Source: Dehalogenimonas sp. WBC-2 (GTDB lineage Bacteria; Chloroflexota; Dehalococcoidia; Dehalococcoidales; Dehalococcoidaceae). From it: DNA of 64,000 bases. The stretch spans positions 1,485,902 through 1,549,901 of the forward strand of contig CP011392.1 in NCBI GenBank assembly GCA_001005265.1. The letters run 5' to 3'. The notes under the pieces were generated by a model. It was given only the letters and a program-made list of their open reading frames with translations. It was not told where the DNA came from and ran no database searches. Position 1 is the first letter of the stretch. Each line of letters starts with the position of its first letter. The translations under genes and the position numbers were made by a program. This document shows, one piece after another, positions 1 to 9,421 of the stretch.

Positions 1-366
1 GGCCGCTATTATGAGAATCTCGCTGGTAGCCTGTTCAGCTTCATATCCAATCCGGACATCGCCAATGTGGTAGCCTTCATCACCATACTGCTTGCCGTCT
101 GGCTCATATTCTCCATTGTAGCCAGAATCCTGACCAAACTGGTTTCAATCATCTTCCTGGGCTGGGTCAATCGGCTGGGGGGTGCGGTTTTTGGACTCTT
201 TATGGGTGCCATATTCGTTGGTTCGGCGTTGGCTGTCTGGGCGAAGTTCTTTGGCTCTGATTCGTTGGCTGATTCCTTCATGGCCACTTTCCTAATAGAC
301 AAGTTTCCCCTCGTTCTGGGTCTGTTACCTTCTCAATTTGACTCAGTGAAAGAGTTCTTTCAATAA
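1..366 (+). CDS. CvpA-family membrane protein, 5'-truncated by the window edge
   Basis: The reading frame is open from the first base, so only the C-terminal 121 residues or so are present. The sequence begins with a YYENLAGS segment and continues through two hydrophobic stretches with a glycine-rich turn (NRLGGAVFGLFMG) before a soluble tail. This is the pattern of the CvpA/colicin V production family of inner-membrane proteins, whose molecular role is poorly defined. The frame stops at 364-366 before a short gap and a zinc-ribbon gene. An ATG at 67 is inside the domain and is unlikely to be the true start. Family assignment rests on pattern only. Confidence 0.7.
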   Translation, partial: GRYYENLAGSLFSFISNPDIANVVAFITILLAVWLIFSIVARILTKLVSIIFLGWVNRLGGAVFGLFMGAIFVGSALAVWAKFFGSDSLADSFMATFLIDKFPLVLGLLPSQFDSVKEFFQ

Positions 367-444
367 GCGGATATTCTCCCTATCAAACCATTCAGAAGAA
401 CTATTGACACCACTGGCAGCAATGCCTAAACTTGATGAAGAAAT

Positions 445-864
445 ATGAATTGCCCTAAAGACCGTAGCCCGATGATTGTGGTTGAGCATGACCAGGTTGC
501 TATTGATTACTGCCCTGTCTGCCACGGCGTCTGGCTTGACCGGGGTGAATTAGAACTGGTTGTGGAAAAAACCTGTCTTGATGACGCCAGTCTCTGTCTG
601 ACCGATATCTTCAACCGACCGGAAGCCCGGACTGATGAAAAAAAACGCCGCTGCCCTATCTGTAATACCACCATGCGCAAAGAGGGCCTAGGTACCTCAC
701 CGGAAGTCATAATTGACGTTTGTTCGTCACGTTATGACGGGTTGTGGTTTGATGGCGGTGAACTGCATCAGGTGTTAGCCCAGCTTCCAACCGTCAACAA
801 TAACAGCGATGGCAAAATGCTAGCTTTTCTGAAAGAAGTCCTTAAGGCCGATACAGCCGATTAA
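445..864 (+). CDS. Double zinc-ribbon (zf-TFIIB-like) protein
   Basis: A 139-residue soluble protein containing two similar CxxC...CxxC ribbons. The first begins CPKDRSPM and ends CPVCHGVWLDRGELE. The second begins CPICNTTM and ends in a matching DGLWFDGGELHQV segment, although its second pair reads CSSRYDG and so lacks one expected cysteine. The WLDRGEL/WFDGGEL signature is typical of small TFIIB-type zinc-ribbon proteins of unknown function. It ends 12 bases before lemA and is probably co-transcribed with it. No enzymatic motif is visible. Confidence 0.75.
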   Translation: MNCPKDRSPMIVVEHDQVAIDYCPVCHGVWLDRGELELVVEKTCLDDASLCLTDIFNRPEARTDEKKRRCPICNTTMRKEGLGTSPEVIIDVCSSRYDGLWFDGGELHQVLAQLPTVNNNSDGKMLAFLKEVLKADTAD

Positions 865-876
865 ACGGAGGTAAAT

Positions 877-1440
877 ATGATTCCAGCACTTATTATCTTG
901 GGCGTCATCATCGTTCTGGTACTGATTCTGGTCGGGATCTACAACGGGTTGGTACGTCTGCGCAATCAGGTTAAAAATGCCTGGGCGCAGATCGATGTCC
1001 AGCTTAAACGCCGCTACGACCTTATTCCCAACCTGGTGGAAACAGTTAAAGGCTACGCCAAACACGAACGGGAAGTGTTTGAGAACGTCACCAAAGCCCG
1101 CAGCATGGCACAGCAGGTATCATCGTCATCTCCTGCCGTTCGCGCTCAGGCAGAAGGTGAACTCACTGGTTTTCTTTCCCGGCTGCTTGCGGTAGCTGAA
1201 GCCTACCCGGATTTAAAAGCCAACCAAAACTTTCTTGCGCTTCAGGAAGAACTGTCCTCCACGGAAAACAAGATTTCTTTCTCCCGCCAGTTCTACAATG
1301 ATTCTGTGTTGGGCTACAACAATAAAATTCAGATGTTCCCTTCTAACATCATCGCCGGCATGTTTGGTTTCATATTAAGCGAGTTCTTTGAAGTCAAGGT
1401 TGAAGCCGAGCGGGCGGCACCTAAGGTTAGCTTTACCTAG
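877..1440 (+). CDS. lemA: LemA family protein
   Basis: A 187-residue protein with one N-terminal membrane helix (about residues 3-22) followed by a helical domain. It contains the family hallmarks [25 protein letters not shown] and FYND..YN, and ends near FFEVKVEAE. LemA proteins are membrane-tethered with an extracytoplasmic helical bundle and have no assigned activity. They often sit beside M48-family proteases, as here. The start follows a GGAGG ribosome-binding site eight bases upstream. Confidence 0.92.
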   Translation: MIPALIILGVIIVLVLILVGIYNGLVRLRNQVKNAWAQIDVQLKRRYDLIPNLVETVKGYAKHEREVFENVTKARSMAQQVSSSSPAVRAQAEGELTGFLSRLLAVAEAYPDLKANQNFLALQEELSSTENKISFSRQFYNDSVLGYNNKIQMFPSNIIAGMFGFILSEFFEVKVEAERAAPKVSFT

Positions 1441-1562
1441 ATCATATTACACTCGCCGGCGGAAACTTCGAGTGGGCAAAATCACTTGTTCCGCCGTGCG
1501 AGGTTTTAAGTAGCGATTTGCAGTAAAATCCCGGATAGAGGTCATACAGGAACACTAAACAA

Positions 1563-2771
1563 ATGTGGGAACAGATAAGCGCCAACCGTACCCGAAGCGT
1601 CATCCTTGTTATAGGCATGGGAGCACTCCTGATTGCCGTTGGTTACGGCATAGGTGTTTACTTTTTTGAAAGCCCGTTTGCTGGCATAGCTATCGCCAGC
1701 GGACTTTGGATAATCATGACACTGGTCGGCTACTTCCAGGGTGACAGTATTTTGCTGGCTACTGCCGGTGCCAAAAAAATAGAAAAGAAGGATCATCCCC
1801 GTCTTTTTAACGTTGTAGAAGAGATGACCATTGCCTCCGGCTTGGCTAAAATGCCGGATGTTTATATCGTCGACGATCCGGCGTTAAACGCCTTTGCAAC
1901 AGGGCGGGATCCAAATCACGCTGCCGTCGCCATAACTTCCGGCTTGTTACAGCAATTGAACCGTGATGAACTCCAAGGTGTGATAGCCCATGAAATGGCC
2001 CATATCAGGAACCGGGACGTACTGCTGATGTCCCTGGCCGCGGTACTTCTGGGATCGATCGTCATCTTATCCTATTACTTTAGTCGTATGCTTTTTTTCT
2101 CTGGCGGCGGCGGTTCTCGCCGTTCTAACGATTCCGGCGGCGGCGGTGGCGGCGCAATCATCGCCATAATTGGGCTTGTATTCATCATCTTAGCGCCGAT
2201 CTTCGCCCAGCTTATTTACTTTGCCATTTCACGGAAACGCGAGTATCTGGCCGACGCTTCTTCAGCACTGTATACCCGCTATCCTGAGGGATTGGCCTCT
2301 GCCCTGGAAAAACTAGGGGCTTCTACAAATCAGATCAAAGCTGCCAATCAGGCTACCGCACCAATGTACACCATCAACCCTTTTCGTCAGGAAGGCCGTA
2401 AAGCCGCCGATCTTACCAGCACTCATCCTCCTATTTCTGAACGTATCCGCATCCTAAGAAAAATGGGCGGCGGTATCTCTTATAAGACATATGAGAAGGC
2501 GGCTGAAGAGATTGCCCACAAGAAAATCATCCCGGGCTCAGCGCTGACAGATGGAGAATCTGTGTCCGCCCGTGCTCCCTCCTCCGAAGGGTCTGTTGGT
2601 GAGCCTGACAAATCCGCTCGTACCCGTGAAACGCAGAATATGCTTTTTGGCCTGAGTCAATATAAAACTCTAAACTGCACAAAATGCGGCACAACCCTCC
2701 GCTTGCCCCCCAACTTCACCGCTACATCGGTTCGGTGCCCTCATTGTGGAACCGTAAACCAGACAAGCTGA
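1563..2771 (+). CDS. M48-family (HtpX-like) membrane metalloprotease with C-terminal zinc ribbon
   Basis: This 402-residue protein has two N-terminal membrane helices and a zinc-protease core with HEMAH at about residues 143-147. A further glutamate lies in REYLADA at about 225, and two more hydrophobic helices flank a glycine-rich loop (about 175-225). These features define HtpX-type M48 proteases, which degrade damaged membrane proteins. The last 35 residues form an extra CxxC...CxxC ribbon (CTKCG and CPHCG), which classic HtpX lacks. LemA immediately upstream supports a membrane quality-control module. A gap of about 120 bases after lemA suggests a separate transcript is possible. Confidence 0.88.
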   Translation: MWEQISANRTRSVILVIGMGALLIAVGYGIGVYFFESPFAGIAIASGLWIIMTLVGYFQGDSILLATAGAKKIEKKDHPRLFNVVEEMTIASGLAKMPDVYIVDDPALNAFATGRDPNHAAVAITSGLLQQLNRDELQGVIAHEMAHIRNRDVLLMSLAAVLLGSIVILSYYFSRMLFFSGGGGSRRSNDSGGGGGGAIIAIIGLVFIILAPIFAQLIYFAISRKREYLADASSALYTRYPEGLASALEKLGASTNQIKAANQATAPMYTINPFRQEGRKAADLTSTHPPISERIRILRKMGGGISYKTYEKAAEEIAHKKIIPGSALTDGESVSARAPSSEGSVGEPDKSARTRETQNMLFGLSQYKTLNCTKCGTTLRLPPNFTATSVRCPHCGTVNQTS

Positions 2772-3154
2772 ATACCCTTCAAGCAATCTATTGCTATCTC
2801 TTTGCTATTTTTAATTCTTTACACCCCATATTTGTATGTTGCTACATATTAATAGTATAATTATGTCAATAAAATAGGTTTCGGTTATCTCATACTTAAA
2901 TCTAAATTCCTAACAGTATCAGGTGGCCAAAATATTCAGGAATAAACTGGTCATCACCGTGAATCGTAACTTGAGCAAAGTCAAGGTTGCCAAACCTTCC
3001 TCTATTCATCTTTACCGCCACGCTGTAGCCGTTATATCTTCGCCAGAAACCGGCGCTGCCTTTTCCGTGAAGGAGTCATTGGTAATATATTAATCACAGT
3101 TCTGTACTATTTTTAATCATCGAATAAAGTCAAAATAAATTATTTAGGAATAAA
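2772..3154 (+). other. Intergenic leader region of the helicase gene, with a doubtful small ORF
   Basis: This 383-base stretch is AT-rich at both ends. A GTG-initiated frame at 2923-3093 could encode 56 residues with several KV and VAK segments, but it has no clear ribosome-binding site and no recognised domain. The frame ends about 60 bases before the helicase start. Long 5' leaders are common for cold-inducible DEAD-box helicases, so an untranslated leader is an equally good reading. No terminator or promoter was convincing. Confidence 0.3.
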
Positions 3155-4429
3155 ATGAGTTTCGAAAATTTCAATCTTCATCCCGCTCTCCTGGATGCTG
3201 TTAAAGCTCTGGGTTATACCGAACCAACCCCTATCCAAGCGCAAGCCATCCCGCCGGCATTAGAAGGCCGCGACGTCATCGGCTTGGCTCAGACCGGCAC
3301 CGGCAAAACAGCGTCTTTTGTATTACCCATCCTGCAAAAAATCCTTCGCAGCCCTTTTGAAAAGCCGAGGGCGGGCCAGCCGCGGAAGTTACGCGCGCTG
3401 ATTATTGCACCAACCCGGGAGCTTGCCGAACAAATATATGACACTTGTAAAGACCTCTCCAAGTTTACCGGCATCCGTGCCATGGCTATATATGGCGGTG
3501 TCGGTATGGAACCGCAAAAAAGTAAAATCCGTGCCGGTGTGGATATTGTTATCGCCTGCCCCGGCCGCTTACTGGACCATGTATGGCAAGGCAGCATTGA
3601 TTTCAGAGACGTAGAAATGCTGATCATTGACGAGGCTGACCGTATGTTTGATATGGGTTTCCTGCCGGATATCCACAAAATCCTTAAGTGTCTCATGAAA
3701 GAGCGCCAAACGTTGTTATATTCAGCCACTATGCCTGATGACGTCAGGAAATTGGTACATGAAATCACCAATAACCCGGTAACTATACAGATCGGTCAGG
3801 TAGCCCCGGCGGTCACAGTGGCTCACGCTCTTTATCCCGTACATCATGACCTCAAGACATCGCTCCTTAAGATATTGCTGGGCGATATTACCGGTTCGGT
3901 GCTGGTCTTTACTCGCACCAAACACCGTACGGAACGTGTAGCGCTATCTCTCGCCCAGGATGGTCACAGCGTTGCGTCAATTCAAGGTAATCTATCCCAA
4001 TACCGACGGCAAACCGCTCTCGATGGGTTCAAGAATGGTACCTTCAAGATTTTGGTAGCCACGGACATCGCCGCACGAGGTATAGATGTTGCGGATGTCT
4101 CTCATGTTATCAACTACGATATGCCGGAAACCGCCGATGCCTATATTCACCGTATCGGCAGAACCGGGCGTATCGGTAAGAGCGGCGATGCCTTCACCTT
4201 TGTCACTGCCGAAGATGAACCTATGGTTCGCTCCCTGGAACGTTTGTTGAAATCACCCATTGAGCGCCGTAGCGTTGAGGGTTTCAAATATGATGTCCGT
4301 GAAGCACCCAAAAACGAGTTTGCCAGACCACCTCGTCCGGGCAGACAGGCGACGGCGACCAACTCCGGAAATTCCAATCGCAAGGTTCCCTCATGGCGCC
4401 GTCCTTCATCCCGGCGACAACCTGTATAA
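3155..4429 (+). CDS. DEAD-box ATP-dependent RNA helicase (RhlE/CsdA-like)
   Basis: A 424-residue helicase with all core motifs in order: Q motif (PTPIQAQAIP, about 24-33), Walker A AQTGTGKT (about 45), PTRELAEQ, DEAD at about 159-162, SAT at about 190, and HRIGRTGR near 331. A short basic tail rich in Arg and Pro follows, as in RhlE-type helicases that remodel structured RNA in ribosome assembly or mRNA decay. The gene stands alone, has a long upstream leader, and is closed by a strong terminator. The exact subfamily cannot be fixed without alignment. Confidence 0.93.
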   Translation: MSFENFNLHPALLDAVKALGYTEPTPIQAQAIPPALEGRDVIGLAQTGTGKTASFVLPILQKILRSPFEKPRAGQPRKLRALIIAPTRELAEQIYDTCKDLSKFTGIRAMAIYGGVGMEPQKSKIRAGVDIVIACPGRLLDHVWQGSIDFRDVEMLIIDEADRMFDMGFLPDIHKILKCLMKERQTLLYSATMPDDVRKLVHEITNNPVTIQIGQVAPAVTVAHALYPVHHDLKTSLLKILLGDITGSVLVFTRTKHRTERVALSLAQDGHSVASIQGNLSQYRRQTALDGFKNGTFKILVATDIAARGIDVADVSHVINYDMPETADAYIHRIGRTGRIGKSGDAFTFVTAEDEPMVRSLERLLKSPIERRSVEGFKYDVREAPKNEFARPPRPGRQATATNSGNSNRKVPSWRRPSSRRQPV

Positions 4430-4451
4430 CGCCACAGTCTCTATCAGATCA

Positions 4452-4480
4452 AGCCCACCTTAACGGTGGGCTTTTTTTCT
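4452..4480 (+). terminator. Rho-independent terminator of the helicase gene
   Basis: An eight-base-pair stem, AGCCCACC pairing with GGTGGGCT around a five-base loop, is followed directly by a run of seven T residues. It lies 22 bases after the helicase stop codon. Confidence 0.9.
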
Positions 4481-4523
4481 AAACAAAAAACCATAACCAC
4501 CACCACTGCCTCCACACCAGACC

Positions 4524-4553
4524 TTGACAGGTTATTAAATAAGGTGCTAATAT
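4524..4553 (+). promoter_or_regulatory. Promoter with internal palindrome upstream of the marR gene
   Basis: A perfect -35 (TTGACA, 4524-4529) is separated by 18 bases from a TAATAT -10 (4548-4553). The spacer contains the perfect palindrome TTATTAAATAA (4532-4542). MarR-family proteins usually repress their own promoters by binding AT-rich palindromes that overlap the core promoter, so this is the likely autoregulatory operator. The binding role is inferred. Confidence 0.6.
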
Positions 4554-4583
4554 ATTCAGTAGCTTATCGTTTATATTAGAACT

Positions 4584-5030
4584 ATGACAGATCGTAAACA
4601 CCAAATCGGACAATTGATGGAGAAAATCCATGCCTTCCGGCGACTCATGGCATTTGACACCCAGGCAGAACCGGGCAGTGAATGTCTGGCTCATTCTCAA
4701 TGGCTGGCACTGCGACTGGTCAGCAAACAGGAAGGGATCGGCATCAAGGAACTGGCGGCCCAGTTGGGCATCACCAGCAGCGCCGCTACTCAATTGGTAG
4801 ACGGACTGGTCAACAAAGGGCTCCTTGACCGACAGCCATCTGCCGAGGACCGTCGCTCTCTACACCTCAGTTTACCCGCGGAAAGCCGTCAGCAGATTGA
4901 AATAGTCAAAGAACAACGTCTTAATCACTTATCCTCTATCTTCAACGCACTGGATGACGTTGAGTTCCAGACACTGCTTAACCTTTTTGACAAGATCATA
5001 AATAATAATACAATTAACGGAGAGAGGTAA
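4584..5030 (+). CDS. MarR-family transcriptional regulator
   Basis: A 148-residue winged-helix protein. The recognition region reads [30 protein letters not shown] and is followed by the wing PSAEDRRS, both characteristic of MarR dimers that release DNA on binding phenolic or drug-like ligands. It ends one base before the exporter gene start and so forms a two-gene operon with it. The natural prediction is ligand-controlled expression of the efflux pump, which here is interrupted. Confidence 0.9.
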   Translation: MTDRKHQIGQLMEKIHAFRRLMAFDTQAEPGSECLAHSQWLALRLVSKQEGIGIKELAAQLGITSSAATQLVDGLVNKGLLDRQPSAEDRRSLHLSLPAESRQQIEIVKEQRLNHLSSIFNALDDVEFQTLLNLFDKIINNNTINGER

Positions 5031-5031
5031 A

Positions 5032-6704
5032 ATGCCCCCCAAACCCAAGACCGCACTTATAATGGCTGGTGTCATGTTGGTTATGACGCTGGCCTCACTA
5101 GACCAAACCATTGTATCCACAGCCATGCCCCGAATAGTGCAAGAGTTTGACGGCTTATCGCATCTATCCTGGGTATTCACTGCTTACATGCTGACCTCTG
5201 CCATCACCGTGCCGATCTACGGCAAACTGTCTGATATCTTTGGCCGTCGTAACCTGATCTTCATCGCCGTATTAATCTTCCTGACCGGGTCAGTGCTGTC
5301 CGGTCTGTCGCAGAGTATGGGACAGCTTATCTTCTTCCGAGGTCTGCAGGGTATCGGCGGCGGGGCCATCATGGTTAATTCTTTCGCAATCATCGGCGAT
5401 CTTTTCCCACCAGCAGAACGGGGTAAATACCAGGGTCTGTTGGGCGCCGTCTTTGGTATCACTTCAGTGGCCGGCCCTCTCCTCGGCGGCTGGCTGACCG
5501 ATAGTTTCTCATGGCGCTGGATATTCTATGTCAATATTCCTATCGGTTTGATAGCCATGGCCGTGATGGCTTCAGCTTTCCCACGGAACAACCCCAATCT
5601 GCACAAGGTAAAAGAACGCTCTATTGACTATATCGGCGCTGTACTTATTACCTGACACTGGTGCCGTTGTTGCTGGCACTGGTCTGGGGTGGTTCCCAAT
5701 ACCCCTGGGGTTCTGGCGAAATCATCGGTATGCTAGTCGCGGCCGGGGTAGCTTTGCTGCTTTTCATATGGCGCGAGCGTAAGGCAAAAGACCCGATACT
5801 ATCACTGGGATTATTCCGCAACAAAGTCTTTGCCATCTCCAGCGTGGCGGTATTCCTCTCAGCTCTGGGCATGTTTGGTTCTATTCTTTTCATCCCGGTC
5901 TTTGCACAAGGGGTGATTGGTTATTCGGCCACCAATTCCGGACTGGTGATGATGCCCATGATGCTGTCTATAGTCTTTGCTTCCGTTATCTCCGGGCAGA
6001 TTGTATCCCGAACGGGCAATTATAAGATCCTGTCCATCATCGGCATGGCGGTGGCCACCGTAGGCATGTTGCTCTTCTCTCAAATCAATGAGTACACCAC
6101 TTCTTCGGGGCTTGTATTTAGGATGATGGTCATGGGTCTGGGACTGGGCGTCACTATGCCGATCTTTACCCTTGCGGTACAGAACGCTTTCAGCCACGAA
6201 CGGCTGGGTGAAGTCACCGCCGGGACGCAATTATTCCGCAGTGTCGGGGGCACGGTAGGCGCGGCGGTACTGGGCGGAGTGATGAACGCAAAATTAGCCG
6301 AACGATTGATAGGAATAGAAAACGATCCGTTCATTACCGCCATACAACAGGTCAGCCCCACTACCCCGGTCATTATTGACGGTAACACGATTCAGGGGTT
6401 TTTGAGTACTGATGGTCAGGCTCATATACAAGCTGTGATACAACAAGCTCCGGCAGGTTTGCAAGAACAACTTACCGTCGCTTTTAACAATTTCCTGGAT
6501 GTTCTCAGGGATGCCTTTAGTATCTCCATTGATCAGGTTTTTCTCATCGGTGCGGCTTTGATGGCTATTGCTACAATAGCTGTGATCTTCCTGCCTCAAA
6601 TTGCTCTGCGGAAGAGCCACAACCGGCCAGTAATGGAAGAGGCTGGTGTAACCCTTGATTTGGAGTTGGGTCAATCCGACAAACATCACGAACCTAATTT
6701 ATAG
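5032..6704 (+). pseudogene. DHA2-type (EmrB/QacA) MFS multidrug exporter, single frameshift
   Basis: The first part (5032-5655) encodes the N-terminal half of a 14-helix drug:H+ antiporter. It includes the family start [13 protein letters not shown] and the conserved [10 protein letters not shown] loop and G..F..RG.QG..GG motif. The frame then hits TGA, while the second half continues in another frame from about 5652 to 6704 with the remaining helices. Restoring one C in ACCTGACACTG near 5650 would rebuild one continuous protein of roughly 557 residues. This is either a true inactivating deletion or a homopolymer-type sequencing error. It follows marR directly and would pump hydrophobic toxicants if intact. 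Confidence 0.85.
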
Positions 6705-6725
6705 TTTCCACAGTAAGCTTTTCAC

Positions 6726-6758
6726 AAATGGCTTCCCTATTCGGGAAGCCATTTGTTT
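6726..6758 (+). terminator. Rho-independent terminator after the exporter
   Basis: A 12-bp stem (AAATGGCTTCCC with GGGAAGCCATTT) around a five-base loop is followed by a T-rich tail. It closes the marR-exporter operon. Confidence 0.85.
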
Positions 6759-6947
6759 TGTGTTCAACGGCGATATTTTCTATAGGTATCTCTATTCCTT
6801 CGGATGTGACGGTAACGACTGATTGCATGGGAACTATTATCCGTCAAACAATTTTCATTTTTTAGGTACTGGGCTGCTGTGTAAAAGAGGTTTTTCCGGC
6901 TGGAAAGTAACGGGGGATTTGTTCTTCTCAAAAAGGTCAAAACAACT

Positions 6948-6999
6948 AAAACAACCTCCCTTTTTACGATTGAAAATGGTGATTTGAGGAGGTTGTTTT
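6948..6999. repeat. Long inverted repeat in the non-coding region
   Basis: AAAACAACCTCC at 6948-6959 is perfectly complementary to GGAGGTTGTTTT at 6988-6999, with 28 bases between. The left arm and the following bases (through ACGATTGAAA, to about 6974) recur almost exactly at 7341-7366. No gene is seen from 6759 to 7666; the region is occupied by these repeats. Confidence 0.75.
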
Positions 7000-7096
7000 C
7001 TGAAGAAACAAATAATTCATATACTCTTTCTAACACCGATTTTTTACAGAAACCATATGCCGGCACAGTAGCTAAGAGATTGTCAATGAGCTTTGT
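6988..7096 (+). repeat. Dispersed intergenic repeat, copy A (divergent)
   Basis: The block starts with GGAGGTTGTTTT, continues through AATAATTCATATACTCTTT, and ends with TTGTCAATGAGCTTTG. The same order of short blocks occurs at 7378-7513 and 22243-22376. Copy A is the least conserved and lacks the final TTTGAGG block. Its function is unknown. Confidence 0.55.
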
Positions 7097-7366
7097 ATCA
7101 CAACTAATTCAGTTAGTGATAACCCCTCCAGAACAATCATTGCTTAGATTTTAGCACCACATGTGCGGTGCTTCATGGCTGTCTGGTTTCTTTCTTTCTC
7201 AGCCAGCTGTCTACCCAATTTCAGCGCTGTCTCTGAATGGGGTGCAGTATATCTTCAGTTTTCAAGGTACGAACTTTGACGTAAGTGAGCATATCCGGTT
7301 AAGAGTCCAGGGTTGTTTCCCCCAAAAATGAAAAATGCTGAAACAACCTCCTTTTACGATTGAAAC

Positions 7367-7390
7367 AGGCAAACAACCGGTTGTTTGCCT
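7367..7390. repeat. Perfect 24-bp palindrome
   Basis: AGGCAAACAACC (7367-7378) is followed with no spacer by its exact reverse complement (7379-7390). It sits between a 25-base direct-repeat copy and dispersed repeat B. Such a gapless palindrome could be a protein-binding site, a cruciform-forming element or an element end. Confidence 0.8.
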
Positions 7391-7513
7391 AAAACAACCT
7401 CTAAATCAAATACTCTTTTTAACTACCAGATGAATAGAGAACAGATGATATAACAGCGGCAAGGTATTGTCAATAGGCTTTTTGAACTTTTTGAGGGTTT
7501 ATTTTTATTATAC
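7378..7513 (+). repeat. Dispersed intergenic repeat, copy B
   Basis: The copy contains GGTTGTTTG, then AATACTCTTTTTA, ACTACCAGATGAATAGAGAAC, TTGTCAATAGGC and TTTTTGAGGGTTTATTT, ending in a TATTATAC stretch. The same blocks in the same order appear at 22243-22376 with matching spacing. Both copies lie in long gaps between genes. Confidence 0.65.
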
Positions 7514-7666
7514 AAGATTGCCACGGCCGCTCCGCAATCTCGGTTAATCCTCGGGTATGAACCGCGTTCTCCGCTTTTCACTGGGGGCTATGCATGAACA
7601 TTTCATTGTCGCTGGAAACGCGAACTGGTAGAATACTTAAGAATTTCATTTTAAAGGTCAAAAACA

Positions 7667-9013
7667 ATGTCTTCTAAACGCCCTAGTCTCAGAGTATTCA
7701 GTGCCATTGAGCACTTTTTACATCAGGAATCCACAGGCGGAATTTTATTGTTCGGTGCGGCGGTGGCGGCCATGATTATTGCCAATTCCCCGTGGGCGAC
7801 ACAATACTTTGACGCGCTGCATATAGAGGCTGGCATCCTGGTTGGCGATTTCCACCTGGAACTTTCTTTTGCCGAGTGGATAAATGACGGGCTGATGGCG
7901 TTATTCTTTCTACTGGTCGGTCTGGAAATTAAACGTGAACTGATGGTGGGCGAACTATCATCACCAGCCAAGGCAGCTTTCCCTGCCGTAGCAGCTTTAG
8001 GCGGTATGATTGCTCCTGCACTTATCTTTCTGGCTATTAATCAGGCTGACGGCGGTAACATGAAGGGCTTCGGCATTCCGATGGCCACGGATATCGCCTT
8101 CGCCCTGGGTTTCCTGATGCTTTTAGGCAACAGGGTGCCGCTGGCGCTAAAGGTCTTTCTGATGTCACTGGCGGTTATTGACGACCTGGGAGCCATACTT
8201 ATCATTGCCGTGGCCTATTCCGGCAATCTCGACTGGGCCTCACTGGGACTGGCGGCTCTGGTAACTGGCGGCCTGATGATGTTGAATGTCAGCGGAGTTA
8301 AAAAGCTGACACCGTATATGATATTAGGCCTGCTTCTATGGTATTTCGTCTTGCAATCAGGCATCCACGCCACCATTGCCGGAGTTGTATTGGCTCTGAC
8401 GATTCCGGTGCGGCAGAAGATCTCCAGCAAGGAATTTGTGGACACTTGCACACTGGAATTGGATTCCTTTGGCAAAAGTGAAAGTAAACGCAAAACCATG
8501 CTATTAACCTCAGAGCAACAGGACGCGGTGCAGAATATAGGGGTGGCTTACGAACAGATACAGAACCCACTGCTGAGGCTGGAACACGCACTACACCCAA
8601 TTTCCGCCTTTTTCATCATGCCTGTATTCGCCCTGGCCAACGCCGGAGTAGCCCTGGGCGGCGGCGAGATAAACTTGGTACAGCCGGTAGCCCTTGGCGT
8701 GATGGCTGGTCTGCTTATCGGCAAACCGCTGGGAATCATCGGTCTGACCTGGCTGGTAAGCAAACTAGGCTGGATAGCCAAGCCGGCATCCTGTCAGTGG
8801 CAGCACATTATCGGGGCGGGTTTGTTGGGCGGGGTGGGGTTCACCATGTCCATCTTTATCACCGGACTGGCTTTCACCGACTTTGGATTGATTGACTCCG
8901 CCAAACTGGCTATCGTCCTGACATCATTGATGGCCGGATTAATAGGCGTGTTCTACCTGTGGCGGCAACCGGCGCCGACCTGTAAGCTGGAGCCCGAAGA
9001 GTCAAAACACTAA
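7667..9013 (+). CDS. nhaA: Na+/H+ antiporter NhaA
   Basis: A 448-residue integral membrane protein that exchanges cytoplasmic Na+ for external H+. NhaA signatures are clear: GGILLFGAAVAAMIIANSPW near residues 24-43, GLEIKREL near 84, PMATDIAFALG near 140, the ion-binding aspartate pair in VIDDLGAI near 168-175, and GVGFTMSIFI near the C-terminus. A soluble insertion around residues 250-300 matches the longer NhaA forms. The ATG follows AAAGG nine bases upstream. Housekeeping gene with a long repeat-filled upstream gap. Confidence 0.95.
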   Translation: MSSKRPSLRVFSAIEHFLHQESTGGILLFGAAVAAMIIANSPWATQYFDALHIEAGILVGDFHLELSFAEWINDGLMALFFLLVGLEIKRELMVGELSSPAKAAFPAVAALGGMIAPALIFLAINQADGGNMKGFGIPMATDIAFALGFLMLLGNRVPLALKVFLMSLAVIDDLGAILIIAVAYSGNLDWASLGLAALVTGGLMMLNVSGVKKLTPYMILGLLLWYFVLQSGIHATIAGVVLALTIPVRQKISSKEFVDTCTLELDSFGKSESKRKTMLLTSEQQDAVQNIGVAYEQIQNPLLRLEHALHPISAFFIMPVFALANAGVALGGGEINLVQPVALGVMAGLLIGKPLGIIGLTWLVSKLGWIAKPASCQWQHIIGAGLLGGVGFTMSIFITGLAFTDFGLIDSAKLAIVLTSLMAGLIGVFYLWRQPAPTCKLEPEESKH

Positions 9014-9024
9014 TCTGGGTTTGG

Positions 9025-9053
9025 TTCACAACCCTTTGGTTTGTTGCTATAAT
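9025..9053 (+). promoter_or_regulatory. tRNA-Arg promoter
   Basis: TTCACA (9025-9030) and TATAAT (9048-9053) are separated by 17 bases and end 10 bases before the mature tRNA 5' end. Confidence 0.6.
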
Positions 9054-9063
9054 TCAAACGCAA

Positions 9064-9139
9064 GCCCCTGTAGCTCAGTGGATAGAGCAGCGGTTTCCTA
9101 AACCGCTTGTCGTGAGTTCGACTCTCACCAGGGGCACCA
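9064..9139 (+). tRNA. tRNA-Arg (anticodon CCU)
   Basis: The cloverleaf is complete. Acceptor GCCCCTG pairs with CAGGGGC, the D-arm is TAGCTCAGTGGATAGAGCA, the anticodon stem GCGGT/ACCGC encloses TTCCTAA, and the T-arm contains GTTCGACTC. An encoded CCA follows. Its 3' 28 bases recur at 10053-10080, so the gene appears to have served as an integration target. Confidence 0.95.
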
Positions 9140-9421
9140 TATTTTGAACTTAAATAGACCCTCCGGTGAAAAACATTCAGAGGCTCTTTAACTATAAAGC
9201 TAACAGATAGCTAACGAGGGGTTTCAGATTGCTTATTTTGAACCGCCCTAAACCTTAGCAAAACACCAAACAACTGCTTCTTGAAGTTCTTGGCAACGTG
9301 TGAGTAGTAGAGTCGAGCATAACTCAAATCCTGCCATATCTTTGGATGGGCACCTTGTTTTGAACATCAATGACGCGTGAATGCGAACAGACCTTTTATC
9401 CTGCGTCGTTCAATCGGACAT

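Noticed and set aside
6949-7366. Possible CRISPR repeats, because two similar units end in ACGATTGAAA
   Set aside because: Only two copies exist, about 390 bases apart, with no spacer-sized periodicity and no cas genes nearby.
9300-9370. Possible third tRNA-like remnant inside the tRNA-Arg element
   Set aside because: Only short matches (GGGCACC and TTTTGAAC) to the real tRNA flank; no cloverleaf arm is formed.
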